DNA of 43,825 nucleotides, from positions 1-43,825 of the forward strand of contig JAFIFU010000028.1 in NCBI GenBank assembly GCA_020831885.1. Reading direction: 5' to 3'. The DNA comes from Ectothiorhodospiraceae bacterium. Its GTDB lineage: Bacteria; Pseudomonadota; Gammaproteobacteria; Nitrococcales; Aquisalimonadaceae. Shown here in pieces: positions 9,154 through 17,789 of the stretch. A model generated the notes under the pieces. That model had not been told where the DNA came from and did not search any database. It saw nothing but the letters and a program-made list of their open reading frames with translations. Within the stretch, counting starts at the first letter, position 1; each line of letters begins with the position of its first letter. Made by a program: the position numbers and the translations under genes.

Positions 9154-11511
9154 TCAGCTCTTCGCGGTGCGCTTCTTCGGAGCCGCCTTGCGGCGTGCCT
9201 TGCGCTCCGGTGCCTTGGCAAGCAGCTCGCGGCAGGTTTCCAGATCCAGCGATTCCGGCGCCTGATCCTTGGGTATGCGGGCGTTCTTCTTGCCGTTGGT
9301 GATGTAAGGTCCGTAGCGTCCGCGCAGTATCTGGATGCCATCCTCGCCGAAATCCCGGATCACACGGTTGGCGTCCAGTTCCTTTTTCTCCGCGATCAGT
9401 GTCTTGGCACGCTCCAGCGTGATGGTGTACGGGTCGTCGTCGCGGATTGACACGTATTTGCTGCCGTATTTCACGTACGGCCCGAACCGGCCGATATTCA
9501 CCTGGATCTTCTCACCCTCGTCCGTCTCCCCCAGCTCACGGGGAAGATCGAACAGCGCCAGCGCCTCCTCCAGAGTGATGGTGTCCATCTTCTGGCCAGG
9601 ACGCAGGCCGGCGAAACGCGGTTTTTCCGCGTCATCCTTGGTGCCGATCTGGACGAAGGGCCCGTACCGCCCGACGCGAACCTGGACCGGCTTGCCCGAC
9701 TTCGGGTCGGTGCCCAGCTCGCGGGCCTGCACCACCTTCTCGCGGGAGATGTCCTTTTTCTCTTCCACCGTTTTCCGGAACGGTTCCCAGAACTCCCGGA
9801 GCAGTGGCACCCACTCCTTCTCGCCCAGCGAGACCTGGTCCAGCTCGTCCTCAAGCCTGGCGGTGAAGTCGTAGTCCACATACTGGGTGAAGTGATCGGT
9901 CAGGAATTTGTTCACCACCCGACCCACCGAGGTGGGTTTGAAGCGGCGGTTGTCCAGGATCACGTACTCCCGGTTGAGTAGCGTGGAGATGATATTGGCA
10001 TAGGTGGACGGGCGGCCGATGCCGTAATCCTCCAGTGCCCGCACCAGGCTGGCTTCACTGTAGCGCGGAGGCGGTTCGGTGAAGTGCTGCTCCGGGCGCA
10101 CCCGGCGCAGATCCACCACGTCGCCTTCCTCCATGGGCGGAAGGATACGGTCGTTGTTGTCCGCCTTGGCGTCGTCCACGCCTTCCTGGTAGACCGCCAT
10201 GAAGCCGGGGTCGGCCACGGTGGAGCCGGTGGCCCGGAATACATTGCCTTCCCCGCAGGCCATGTCCACGGCCACGGTGTTGATGGTGGCGTGGATCATC
10301 TGGCAGGCCACGGCACGCTTCCACACGAGATCGTAGAGGCGGTACTGCTCGTCGCTCAGGTAGGCTTTCATCTCGTCCGGATGGCGCGTGGCCGCGGTGG
10401 GCCGGATCGCCTCGTGGGCTTCCTGGGCGTTCTTCGCCTTGGTCTTGTAGGTTTGCGGCGATTTCGGCAACTTGTCCTCGCCGAAACGCTGGGCGATCAT
10501 CGCGCGGAGTTCCTGCACCGCCTCCCCGGCCAGGTTCACGGAGTCGGTCCGCATGTAGGTGATCAGGCCCACCGTGCCGCCGCCGATGTCGATACCCTCG
10601 TAGAGCTGCTGGGCGACCCGCATGGTGCGCTGGGCGCCGAAGCCGAGCTTCCGCGATGCCTCCTGTTGCAGTGTGGACGTGGTGAACGGCGGCGCCGGGT
10701 TGCGACGGCGCTGCTTGCGCTCCACCTTGCTGACAACCAGTGCGCCGGCCGCGTCTGCCGGCGTCTCATGGCCGGCCTGCGCGGCGGCCTGACGCAGCAG
10801 TACCTGTTCCACCTCGGTGGCGCGGGTCTCGTTGTCGATGGTGAACTGCTCGAGTTTCTCGCCCTGGAAGTGGGAGAGCTTGGCCTGAAAGGCCTGCCCT
10901 GCTTTCTCCAGGTCGGATTCGATGGTCCAGTATTCGCGGGGCGTGAAGGCTTCGATCTCCTCCTCGCGCTCCACGATCATCCGCAGGGCCGGCGACTGCA
11001 CGCGCCCGGCGGACAGCCCGGAATGGACCTTGCGCCAGAGCAGGGGCGAGAGATTGAAACCCACCAGGTAGTCCAGGGCCCGGCGCGCCTGCTGGGCATT
11101 GACCAGGTCCATGGACAGGTCGCGGGCGTTCTCGATGGCCTCCTGGATCGCCCGTTTGGTGATCTCATGGAACACCACGCGTCTGACCGGCTTGTCACGG
11201 AGCAGGCCCCGCTCCTTCAGCAGTTCATACAGGTGCCAGGAAATGGCCTCGCCTTCCCGGTCCGGGTCGGTGGCCAGGTAGAGAGCGTCGGCATCCTTGA
11301 GTTCCCGCGCGATGGCATCCACGTGCTTCTTGTTCCGTTCGATCACCGTGTACTTCATGGCGAAGTCGGTATCGGGGTCGACGGCACCTTCCTTGGGGAC
11401 CAGGTCCCGCACATGCCCGTAGGAGGCCATGACCTTGAAGTCCTTGCCCAGGTACTTGTTGATGGTCTTGGCCTTCGCGGGCGATTCAACGATGACGAGT
11501 GACTTGCTCAT
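9154..11511 (-). CDS. topA: DNA topoisomerase I (type IA)
   Basis: Relaxes negatively supercoiled DNA through a 5'-phosphotyrosine intermediate. The 785-residue protein begins with the family's usual MSKSLVIVESPAKAKTI. The TOPRIM acidic triad is in TDPDREGE (D82, D84, E86) and the active-site Tyr is Y319 in GLITYMRTDS. After the catalytic core come three topoisomerase C-terminal repeats with the pattern VGRYGPF, IGRFGPY and RGRYGPY, then a Lys/Arg-rich tail of about 20 residues. The four-cysteine zinc ribbons of the E. coli enzyme are absent, so the tail architecture is of the repeat type. The frame is open 59 codons upstream but that segment is unlike the family. No Shine-Dalgarno sequence precedes the ATG; see the hairpin at 11522-11540. 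Confidence 0.97.
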   Translation of the reverse strand: MSKSLVIVESPAKAKTINKYLGKDFKVMASYGHVRDLVPKEGAVDPDTDFAMKYTVIERNKKHVDAIARELKDADALYLATDPDREGEAISWHLYELLKERGLLRDKPVRRVVFHEITKRAIQEAIENARDLSMDLVNAQQARRALDYLVGFNLSPLLWRKVHSGLSAGRVQSPALRMIVEREEEIEAFTPREYWTIESDLEKAGQAFQAKLSHFQGEKLEQFTIDNETRATEVEQVLLRQAAAQAGHETPADAAGALVVSKVERKQRRRNPAPPFTTSTLQQEASRKLGFGAQRTMRVAQQLYEGIDIGGGTVGLITYMRTDSVNLAGEAVQELRAMIAQRFGEDKLPKSPQTYKTKAKNAQEAHEAIRPTAATRHPDEMKAYLSDEQYRLYDLVWKRAVACQMIHATINTVAVDMACGEGNVFRATGSTVADPGFMAVYQEGVDDAKADNNDRILPPMEEGDVVDLRRVRPEQHFTEPPPRYSEASLVRALEDYGIGRPSTYANIISTLLNREYVILDNRRFKPTSVGRVVNKFLTDHFTQYVDYDFTARLEDELDQVSLGEKEWVPLLREFWEPFRKTVEEKKDISREKVVQARELGTDPKSGKPVQVRVGRYGPFVQIGTKDDAEKPRFAGLRPGQKMDTITLEEALALFDLPRELGETDEGEKIQVNIGRFGPYVKYGSKYVSIRDDDPYTITLERAKTLIAEKKELDANRVIRDFGEDGIQILRGRYGPYITNGKKNARIPKDQAPESLDLETCRELLAKAPERKARRKAAPKKRTAKS

Positions 11512-11521
11512 AAAATGACAG

Positions 11522-11540
11522 GCCCGCGAATGGCGCGGGC
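11522..11540 (-). terminator. Hairpin with U-rich tail immediately before topA
   Basis: On the minus strand GCCCGCG-CCATT-CGCGGGC forms a 7-bp GC stem, followed by CTGTCATTTT and then directly the topA ATG at 11511. It could be a weak Rho-independent terminator for the upstream smg/dprA transcript, an attenuator of topA, or a translational block, since it occupies the place where a ribosome site should be. Confidence 0.5.
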
Positions 11541-11585
11541 GCTTCCGGTTAGACGTTTGTGCAAGACGGGAGGCCGGGTGGGCGG

Positions 11586-12059
11586 TCAGTGCACCAGGTG
11601 CACCGGGTTGTCGAACAGCAGGTTCTCCATCCAGGCATATGCCTCCTCCTGGCCGGGCTGATTGTAGAGCACCATCAGCGTCACCCACTTGACCAGGTCC
11701 AGGTCCGCCTCTTCCTCATCCAATGCCATCAGCCGGTCGATGATCAGCTCCCGGCTTGCCGGCGCAATCACACCCGCCTGCTCCAGGAACAGCAGGAAGC
11801 CCCGGCACTCCGTATCCAGCTTGGCCGATTCCTGTTCGCTGAACACGCGGATCGCATGGCTATTGGCCATGAGGCCTTCCGGAAGTTCCCGGGACTTGGC
11901 GAGTGCGTCGAGCCAGTCGAAGGCCTTGCGGATCTCGATTTGCTGGAAGCCGGCCTCGAACAGCTCTGATTCCAGGGACTCGCGATCGGGCTGCGGTTCG
12001 TCGTCATAGATATAGTTTTCGAACAGGTACATCAGGACGTCGAACACGTTCTCTTTCAT
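11586..12059 (-). CDS. smg: Smg protein (DUF494 family)
   Basis: Conserved proteobacterial protein of unknown function, 157 residues, matching the Smg/DUF494 family in length and sequence: MKENVFDVLMYLFENY at the start, an acidic DDEPQPDRESLESEL segment, AKSRELPEG, and the C-terminal DLDLVKWVTLMVLYNQPG. Its ATG overlaps the dprA stop by 4 bp (ATGA), indicating translational coupling. The smg-dprA neighbourhood, next to topA and tsaC on one side and def-fmt on the other, is widely conserved in gammaproteobacteria. No motif points to an enzymatic activity. Confidence 0.93.
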   Translation of the reverse strand: MKENVFDVLMYLFENYIYDDEPQPDRESLESELFEAGFQQIEIRKAFDWLDALAKSRELPEGLMANSHAIRVFSEQESAKLDTECRGFLLFLEQAGVIAPASRELIIDRLMALDEEEADLDLVKWVTLMVLYNQPGQEEAYAWMENLLFDNPVHLVH

Positions 12060-13171
12060 TTCCGGTCCTCTGGCCAGCTCCGCGCGTAGCGTCCGCCGGG
12101 CGCGGCGGTCACATGGCCCTGCAATTCAAGTATGAGCAGGATGGAGGAAACCGCTTCGGGCGTCAATCCGGTGCGCTGCAACACGGTGTCCAGCGTCACC
12201 GGATCGTGGCCCAGGGCCTCCAGAACCGCGGTATGGTCTGGATCCGGCATTGCGGAATCAACCCGGCTGCGCCCGGTGGTCTCGGTCTCGGGCAGACTCA
12301 ACTGGGCGGGAATCTCCTCCAGAATATCGGCGGCCTGCTCCACCAGTTTGGCCTGACCCAGCCGGATCAGGCGGTGACAGCCCTTGGCAAGCGGGTTGTG
12401 GATGGAGCCGGGGATCGCGAAGACCTCCCGCCCCTGGTCAAGCGCGTAGCGGGCGGTTATCAGCGAGCCGCTGCGCAGCCCGGCCTCCACCACCAGCACA
12501 CCCAGGCCGAGCCCGCTGATGATCCGGTTCCGGCGTGGGAAGTGGTCCGGCCGTGCCGTGACCCCGGTGGGAAACTCGGTGACGATGGCGCCATTACCAC
12601 GGATGCGGCGCGCCAGATCCCGGTTCCGTGCCGGATAGAGGCGATCCGGTCCGGTGGCCGTGACGGCGATGGTATAGCCGCCGCCGTCCAGGGCGCCGTC
12701 GTGGGCGGCGCTGTCCACGCCCAGCGCCAGGCCGCTGGTGATGCCGAGTCCGGCTGTTGCGAGGTGGGCGGCGAAGTCATGGGCGGTCTGTCGGCCGCCC
12801 GCTGTGGGCTTGCGGCTTCCCACGATGCCCAGTTGGGGGTAGGCGAGCAGCTCCCGGTCGCCCACCACGAACAGAACCGGGGGTGCCGCCGGGATCTCCG
12901 CCAGCCGCGACGGATAGTCCGGGTGCTCCGGAAACAGGATGGCATGGTCCTCTGCGGACCGCTCCCAGGCCAGGTCCCGGTCGGCACCGGCCCAGTCCGG
13001 TGCGGCGAGCGCCTGTCGGAGCCGGTCGTCCAGGCCCATGGATTGCCACCCGAGAGGGCCGGCAGCAAGTGCTGCCCGCGCGCTGCCGAATCGCTCCATG
13101 AGCGCCTGGTAGAGTTGGGGGCCAATACCGGGTACGCGCCATAGCGCCAGTCGGGCGCGGGTGTCCGACAT
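12056..13171 (-). CDS. dprA: DNA processing protein DprA
   Basis: Binds incoming single-stranded DNA during transformation and loads RecA. The 371-residue protein has an N-terminal SAM-like region (LALWRVPGIGPQLYQALMERFG), the Rossmann-type DprA core with GIVGSRKPT, SGLALGVDSAAH, FPRRNRIISGL and VVEAGLRSGSLITARYALDQGREVFA(I)PG, and a C-terminal winged-helix domain (about residue 310 on). An ATG 12 codons upstream at 13207 is in frame, but the one at 13171 has an AGGAG 10 bases upstream and gives the usual N-terminus. It overlaps smg by 4 bp and follows the LysM gene by 45 bp. Presence of dprA alone does not show natural competence. Confidence 0.95.
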   Translation of the reverse strand: MSDTRARLALWRVPGIGPQLYQALMERFGSARAALAAGPLGWQSMGLDDRLRQALAAPDWAGADRDLAWERSAEDHAILFPEHPDYPSRLAEIPAAPPVLFVVGDRELLAYPQLGIVGSRKPTAGGRQTAHDFAAHLATAGLGITSGLALGVDSAAHDGALDGGGYTIAVTATGPDRLYPARNRDLARRIRGNGAIVTEFPTGVTARPDHFPRRNRIISGLGLGVLVVEAGLRSGSLITARYALDQGREVFAIPGSIHNPLAKGCHRLIRLGQAKLVEQAADILEEIPAQLSLPETETTGRSRVDSAMPDPDHTAVLEALGHDPVTLDTVLQRTGLTPEAVSSILLILELQGHVTAAPGGRYARSWPEDRK

Positions 13172-13216
13172 GGAGGCGGGCTCCTGCCGCCGGGTGGGCG
13201 GCGGCACCGATGATGA

Positions 13217-14242
13217 TTACGGGTTGCGCACGATGTCCGCGATGGCCATGTGGCGGTTGGCACGCATGACCAGCCCGAAGCTCACCTTGTCGAAGGTGCG
13301 GAAGATGATCAGTTCCCCGGCGCGTTCCTCCGGCAGGGTGACCCGGTCTCCGGTGACCTGGTCCCGGACACGCCGGCCGGCCTTGTAAACCGCGAGCACG
13401 TCGCCCACCTCGGCACCCTGTTCCTCGCCCAGGTTCAGGACGACCACATCGAACTGGCCGATCTGTGTCACCCCGTCCAGTACATGGATGACCTGGCCTT
13501 CCAGGTCGCCGTCCGGGGCTTTGGGGAAAAAGTTCGCGGACGCGGGTTCCCGAGGTATCCGCATCAGGCGGTCGCCGCTGAGCACCTCCCGATTACTGGA
13601 CAGCACCTGGGCTGTGGCCGGATCCCCGCCGCGCATCAGATCCAGTTCGCCGACGTGGGTGGCCTCGATACCCAGGATCTCGCCGGTTTGCAGGTCCCGG
13701 AACGGGCTCCCCTCGCGCACCACCGAATAGCCGCCCTGTTCTTCGCCATCGGCAAGCCGGCGCACGTAGACGCGGTCGCCCTGGCTGGCCATCACGCGCT
13801 CGTCCTCGCCGGCGACGATGTACGGTGCCCGATTGAAGAAATCCCGGTCCACCACATGGCTGCGGTTCAGGAACGGGCGGATGGCGTCCATGGGGATGGC
13901 GTCGATGGCGGCAGGCAATTGCTCCTCACGGATACCGGGAGACAACCGGACCTCGCGGACGCCGCGCTCCACGGTCAGCCGTGGCTCACCATCCACGTAG
14001 ATCAGCGTGATCACGTCTCCGGGATAGATCAGGTGCGGGTTTTCGATCTCCGGGTTGACGTGCCAGATCTCCGGCCAGTACCAGGGGCTGTTCAGAAACC
14101 GGGTGGAGATATCCCAGAGCGTGTCCCCCCTGACCACCGTGTATCGATCCGGGTGATCTCCCCGGAACATCTCGCTGGCCGCCAGCACGGGGAGGCAGAT
14201 AACCAGGCCGATGAAGAGTCCAAGCAGCTTCCTGATGCGCAT
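13217..14242 (-). CDS. Exported LysM-domain protein
   Basis: Secreted or periplasmic protein, 341 residues, with a Sec signal peptide ([21 protein letters not shown], cleavage expected after VLA) and one LysM peptidoglycan-binding domain at about residues 33-85 ([16 protein letters not shown] ... [23 protein letters not shown]). The remaining ~250 residues have no family I can name, though LysM proteins of this type are regularly found upstream of dprA in gammaproteobacteria. A GAGGGA ribosome site precedes the ATG. It is transcribed divergently from def. Likely a cell-wall-associated accessory protein. Confidence 0.9.
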   Translation of the reverse strand: MRIRKLLGLFIGLVICLPVLAASEMFRGDHPDRYTVVRGDTLWDISTRFLNSPWYWPEIWHVNPEIENPHLIYPGDVITLIYVDGEPRLTVERGVREVRLSPGIREEQLPAAIDAIPMDAIRPFLNRSHVVDRDFFNRAPYIVAGEDERVMASQGDRVYVRRLADGEEQGGYSVVREGSPFRDLQTGEILGIEATHVGELDLMRGGDPATAQVLSSNREVLSGDRLMRIPREPASANFFPKAPDGDLEGQVIHVLDGVTQIGQFDVVVLNLGEEQGAEVGDVLAVYKAGRRVRDQVTGDRVTLPEERAGELIIFRTFDKVSFGLVMRANRHMAIADIVRNP

Positions 14243-14301
14243 GTTGTTGTTCCCTCGATGGCGGGCCGGAGTTCCGCGACGACGGCAGGCCGTGATTCCG
14301 T

Positions 14302-14307
14302 TATACT
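14302..14307 (+). promoter_or_regulatory. Possible -10 element for def
   Basis: TATACT in the 132-bp divergent region between the LysM gene and def matches the sigma70 -10 consensus at 5 of 6 positions. The hexamer 17 bp upstream (ACGACG) is a poor -35. It is the best promoter candidate for the def-fmt-rsmB operon that I can see. Confidence 0.35.
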
Positions 14308-14340
14308 TTCGCCGAGTATTCTGTTAATGAGCCAAAGGCT

Positions 14341-14360
14341 ACCCCGATCCACCCCGATCC
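14341..14360 (+). repeat. Tandem decamer ACCCCGATCC x2 before def
   Basis: ACCCCGATCC occurs twice head to tail at 14341-14360 and a third time inside def at 14400-14409, where it encodes part of HYPDPRL. It ends 14 bp before the def ATG, in the place where a Shine-Dalgarno sequence would be expected; none is visible. Confidence 0.8.
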
Positions 14361-14374
14361 GCAACGAACTGAAC

Positions 14375-14908
14375 ATGGCAAAACTCGAGATCCTGCATTA
14401 CCCCGATCCGCGCCTGCGTACCGTCGCCAGGCCGGTGGAACGCGTCGACGACCGCATCCGCCGGCTGGTGGATGACATGTTCGAGACCATGTACGACGCG
14501 CCGGGCATCGGCCTGGCGGCCACCCAGGTCAATGTGCACGAGCGCGTGATCGTGATCGATGTCTCCGAGGAGCGTTCCGAGCCCAGGGTGTTCATCAATC
14601 CGGAGATCCTGGAGATGGACGGGGTGGAGCAGATGCAGGAGGGCTGCCTGTCGGTTCCCGGCTACTACGATTATGTGGCGCGGGCCGACCGGATCCGTGT
14701 GCGGGCACTGGACCGGGACGGGAATGCCTTCGAGCTGGAGGCCGACGGTCTGTTGTCCATCTGCATTCAGCACGAAATGGATCACCTGGCCGGCAAGCTG
14801 TTCGTGGATTACCTTTCCGAACTCAAGCGCAAGCGCCTGCGCAAGAAACTGGAGAAGCAGGCGCGGCAACAGCAGGTGCCGGCCGGCACTCCTGAAACCG
14901 TTGGTTGA
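14375..14908 (+). CDS. def: Peptide deformylase
   Basis: Fe2+/Zn2+ hydrolase removing the formyl group from nascent peptides. The 177-residue product has all three signature motifs: GIGLAATQ (44-51), EGCLS with metal ligand C91, and HEMDH with ligands H133 and H137 and catalytic E134. A Lys/Arg-rich C-terminal tail ([11 protein letters not shown]) follows. The start is set by the conserved [15 protein letters not shown]; no ribosome site is obvious. It opens the plus-strand run def-fmt-rsmB-DUF4390-ntrY-ntrX-trkA-trkH and precedes fmt by 10 bp, joining formylation and deformylation functions. Confidence 0.97.
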   Translation: MAKLEILHYPDPRLRTVARPVERVDDRIRRLVDDMFETMYDAPGIGLAATQVNVHERVIVIDVSEERSEPRVFINPEILEMDGVEQMQEGCLSVPGYYDYVARADRIRVRALDRDGNAFELEADGLLSICIQHEMDHLAGKLFVDYLSELKRKRLRKKLEKQARQQQVPAGTPETVG

Positions 14909-14918
14909 GGGCGGGCAC

Positions 14919-15860
14919 ATGGCGCCCCGACCGCGGCTGGTTTTCGCCGGCACGCCGGAGTTCGCCGTGCCTGCCCTGCAGGTGCTGCTGGATCGGGGGC
15001 GTGCGCCGGTGGCCGTGTACACGCAACCGGATCGTCCCGCCGGCCGGGGGCGGCGTCTGCGTCCCTCGCCGGTGAAACAGTTGGCCCTGGCACACGGCTT
15101 GCCGGTCCGACAACCGCAGAGCCTGCGCGAGGCCGGGGAGCAGGCGGCGTTGGCCGCGCTCCGGCCGGATCTGATGATCGTGGTGGCGTACGGGCTGCTG
15201 CTGCCACCGGCGGTGCTGGATATCCCGCGGCGCGGTTGCGTCAATGTTCACGCTTCTCTGCTTCCGCGTTGGCGGGGCGCTGCCCCCATCCAGCGCGCGG
15301 TACTGGCCGGCGATCGGGAAACCGGCGTGTGCCTGATGCAGATGGAAGCCGGGCTGGATACCGGCCCTGTCCTGGCACGGGCGGTGACCCCGATCCATCC
15401 GGAGGACACCGGTGCCACCCTGCACGACCGGCTGGCCGCCATGGGTGCCGGCCTGCTTGCCGAGAACCTGGATGCCCTGATCAACGGCGAACTGGTGGCC
15501 GAACCCCAGGATGGAGCGGAGGCCACCTACGCCACCAAGCTGGACAAGGCCGAGGCGCGCATCGACTGGAGCCTTCCGGCCGCGGAGCTGCAGCGCCGGG
15601 TGGCTGCCTTCAATCCCTGGCCGGTGGCGGAGACCCGCTGGCACGACCAGGTGTTGCGGATCTGGCGTGCGGAGGCGGTTGGCGGTACGGATGACGCCGC
15701 AGCGGGCACTGTGCTGGCGGCCGGTGACCAGGGGATCGATGTCGCAACCGGGCATGGCGTTCTGCGCCTGCTGGAGTTGCAGCCACCCGGAAAGCGCCCC
15801 ATGGGTGCTGCCGAGTTCCTGCGCGGACGCCGTCTCACCCCGGGTGAACGACTTGGCTAG
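14919..15860 (+). CDS. fmt: Methionyl-tRNA formyltransferase
   Basis: Transfers a formyl group from 10-formyl-THF to initiator Met-tRNA. The 313-residue protein shows [14 protein letters not shown] at the N-terminus, the folate-binding/catalytic segment [19 protein letters not shown], and the C-terminal OB-fold region (AFNPWP...AETRW, then PPGKRPM...FLRGRRL). The GAGGGCGGGCAC before the ATG can act as ribosome site. It lies 10 bp after def and overlaps rsmB by 17 bp. Confidence 0.97.
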   Translation: MAPRPRLVFAGTPEFAVPALQVLLDRGRAPVAVYTQPDRPAGRGRRLRPSPVKQLALAHGLPVRQPQSLREAGEQAALAALRPDLMIVVAYGLLLPPAVLDIPRRGCVNVHASLLPRWRGAAPIQRAVLAGDRETGVCLMQMEAGLDTGPVLARAVTPIHPEDTGATLHDRLAAMGAGLLAENLDALINGELVAEPQDGAEATYATKLDKAEARIDWSLPAAELQRRVAAFNPWPVAETRWHDQVLRIWRAEAVGGTDDAAAGTVLAAGDQGIDVATGHGVLRLLELQPPGKRPMGAAEFLRGRRLTPGERLG

Positions 15861-17187
15861 GCGGGGCCGGGGCGGGCCGCCTCGGCGGCCTGAGGCCCGG
15901 GGCCAGGCCGCGCGCGCGGTGCTGGAGGTTGTACGCAACCGCCGTTCCCTGTCGGATTGCCTTCCCCCGCTGTTGGCCGAGTTCCGGCAGCCGGAGGAGC
16001 GCGCGCTCGCCCAGGAACTGGCTTACGGCACGCTGCGCTGGCACCCGCGGCTGGATTTCTGGCGCCGGCGCCTGCTGGATCGACCGCTCAGGTCCCGGGA
16101 TGGGATCGTGGAAGCGTTGCTGCTGGTGGGCTTGTATCAATGCAGCGAATCCCGCATGCCGGAGCACGCCGCCGTGTCCACGGTGGTGGACGCTGCCCGG
16201 GCGCTGGCGCCCCCCTGGGCGCCCGGTCTGGTCAATGGTGTGCTGCGCCGGTTCCTGCGGGAGCGGGAATCCCTGGTGGCCGCCGCCGGTGCGGACCGGG
16301 AGGCGACCTGGGCACATCCCGCCTGGCTGCTTGACGCGTTTCAGGCCGATTGGCCGGAACACTGGCAGACCATCACCGCCGCGAACAACGCCCGCCCGCC
16401 CATGGTGCTTCGGGTCAACCGGCGCCAGGGTGATCGCCAGGCTTACCGCGCCCGGCTGGCACAGGCGGGCATCGCCGTTGAATGCCACCCCCATGCACCG
16501 GATGCGCTGGTGTTGCAACAGCCGCTACCCGTCCATCAGCTTCCCGGATTCGCCGACGGCCTGGTGTCCGTCCAGGACGCTGCCGGGCAACTGGTGGTTG
16601 ATCAACTGCAACTGGCGCCGGGGCAGCGTGTGCTGGATCTGTGCGCCGCGCCCGGCAGCAAGACCTGCCATATGCTGGAGCGTGAACCCGCTCTGGCCGA
16701 GGTGGTGGCGGTGGATGTGGAGGCGGGGAGGCTGGAGCGCTTGCGGGACAACCTCCACCGGTTGCAGTTGGCGGCGACGGTGACGCAGGGTGACGGTCTT
16801 CATCCCCGGGACTGGTGGGACGGGCGGCCTTTCTCGCGTATCCTCCTGGATGCGCCCTGCTCCAGTACCGGCGTGATCCGTCGCCATCCCGACATCAAGT
16901 TGCTGCGCCGGGCCGGCGACATTCCATCGCTTGCCATGTTGCAGGGCCGCCTGCTGGAGGCGGTCTGGCCCCTGCTGGAGCCCGGGGGTATGCTGGTGTA
17001 CGCAACGTGCTCCATGCTCCGGGCAGAAAACCGGTCTGTGGTGGATACCTTCCTACGGAGCCGGCCGGACGCGGAGCCGGTTCCGGTGACGGGGTCCTGG
17101 GGCATACCCGAGACGGTGGGCCGCCAGATCGCCGCCGGCGCTGATGGCATGGATGGTTTCTATTACGCGGTTCTGCGCAAACAGTGA
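15844..17187 (+). CDS. rsmB: 16S rRNA (cytosine-967-C5)-methyltransferase RsmB
   Basis: SAM-dependent methyltransferase for m5C967 of 16S rRNA. The 447-residue protein has an N-terminal NusB-like helical domain ([34 protein letters not shown]) and a C-terminal RsmB/Sun catalytic domain with SAM motif [28 protein letters not shown] (C339) and YATCSM (catalytic C389). The start chosen is a GTG at 15844, which overlaps the end of fmt by 17 bp; a TTG three codons later is the alternative. Its stop overlaps the next gene's GTG by 4 bp. Confidence 0.95.
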   Translation: MNDLARRGRGGPPRRPEARGQAARAVLEVVRNRRSLSDCLPPLLAEFRQPEERALAQELAYGTLRWHPRLDFWRRRLLDRPLRSRDGIVEALLLVGLYQCSESRMPEHAAVSTVVDAARALAPPWAPGLVNGVLRRFLRERESLVAAAGADREATWAHPAWLLDAFQADWPEHWQTITAANNARPPMVLRVNRRQGDRQAYRARLAQAGIAVECHPHAPDALVLQQPLPVHQLPGFADGLVSVQDAAGQLVVDQLQLAPGQRVLDLCAAPGSKTCHMLEREPALAEVVAVDVEAGRLERLRDNLHRLQLAATVTQGDGLHPRDWWDGRPFSRILLDAPCSSTGVIRRHPDIKLLRRAGDIPSLAMLQGRLLEAVWPLLEPGGMLVYATCSMLRAENRSVVDTFLRSRPDAEPVPVTGSWGIPETVGRQIAAGADGMDGFYYAVLRKQ

Positions 17188-17789
17188 CGGGCACGACGGG
17201 GCGTTATGCAGCGGGGGCAGGTTCCAGGCTGGCAGCGGTGCTGCTGGGCGTCGTCGTCATGCTGGCTGCTCCGGTGTCATCGGTGGTGGCCGCCTCACCG
17301 GGCATTCAACTGGTCACGCACGACCTCCGCGAGCTTCAACGGGAGCTGGTGCTGGATGCACGGTTCCACGTACGGCTCACCGACGACGCCAGCGAGGCGC
17401 TGGCCAGCGGCGTGCCGCTGATCCTGGAGGTGCAGGTACGGGTGACGCGTCCGCGCTGGTGGTGGTTCTGGGATGCCGAGCTGGTGGATGCCACCGCCCA
17501 TTACGAGCTGCGATACCATGCGCTGAGTCGCCGCTATGTGGTGCATGACCGCCAGACGGGCGATCGCCGGACTTTCTTCCGCCGTGAGGTGGCCCTGGAT
17601 GCCTGGGGAACGGTGGATCGGCTCGCGCTCCTGCCTGTTCGCCGGCTGAGCGCCGGGGAACAGTACCACGTGGAGCTCCGGGCGAGACTGGATCTGGATC
17701 AATTGCCTCACCCGCTGCGCACCGTGGCTTTCGTGTCGCCGGAATGGCGCCTGGTGAGTGACTGGTACCGATGGCCGGTGGAACGCTGA
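17184..17789 (+). CDS. DUF4390 domain exported protein
   Basis: Conserved protein of unknown function, 201 residues. A hydrophobic N-terminal segment (about residues 17-36) looks like a signal peptide or membrane anchor ending near VVAAS, followed by a domain with GIQLVTHDLRE, a Trp-rich WWWFWDAELVD strand and a C-terminal FVSPEWRLVSDWYRWPV that fits DUF4390. It starts with GTG in a GTGA overlap with rsmB and overlaps ntrY by 19 bp. Its constant position before an NtrY-type kinase in this kind of operon hints at a role in that signalling pathway, but this is inference only. Confidence 0.85.
   Translation: MTGTTGRYAAGAGSRLAAVLLGVVVMLAAPVSSVVAASPGIQLVTHDLRELQRELVLDARFHVRLTDDASEALASGVPLILEVQVRVTRPRWWWFWDAELVDATAHYELRYHALSRRYVVHDRQTGDRRTFFRREVALDAWGTVDRLALLPVRRLSAGEQYHVELRARLDLDQLPHPLRTVAFVSPEWRLVSDWYRWPVER

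Noticed and set aside
11586-15860. smg-dprA-LysM divergent from def-fmt as a novel cluster
   Set aside because: This neighbourhood is a well-known conserved arrangement in gammaproteobacteria and needs no special explanation.
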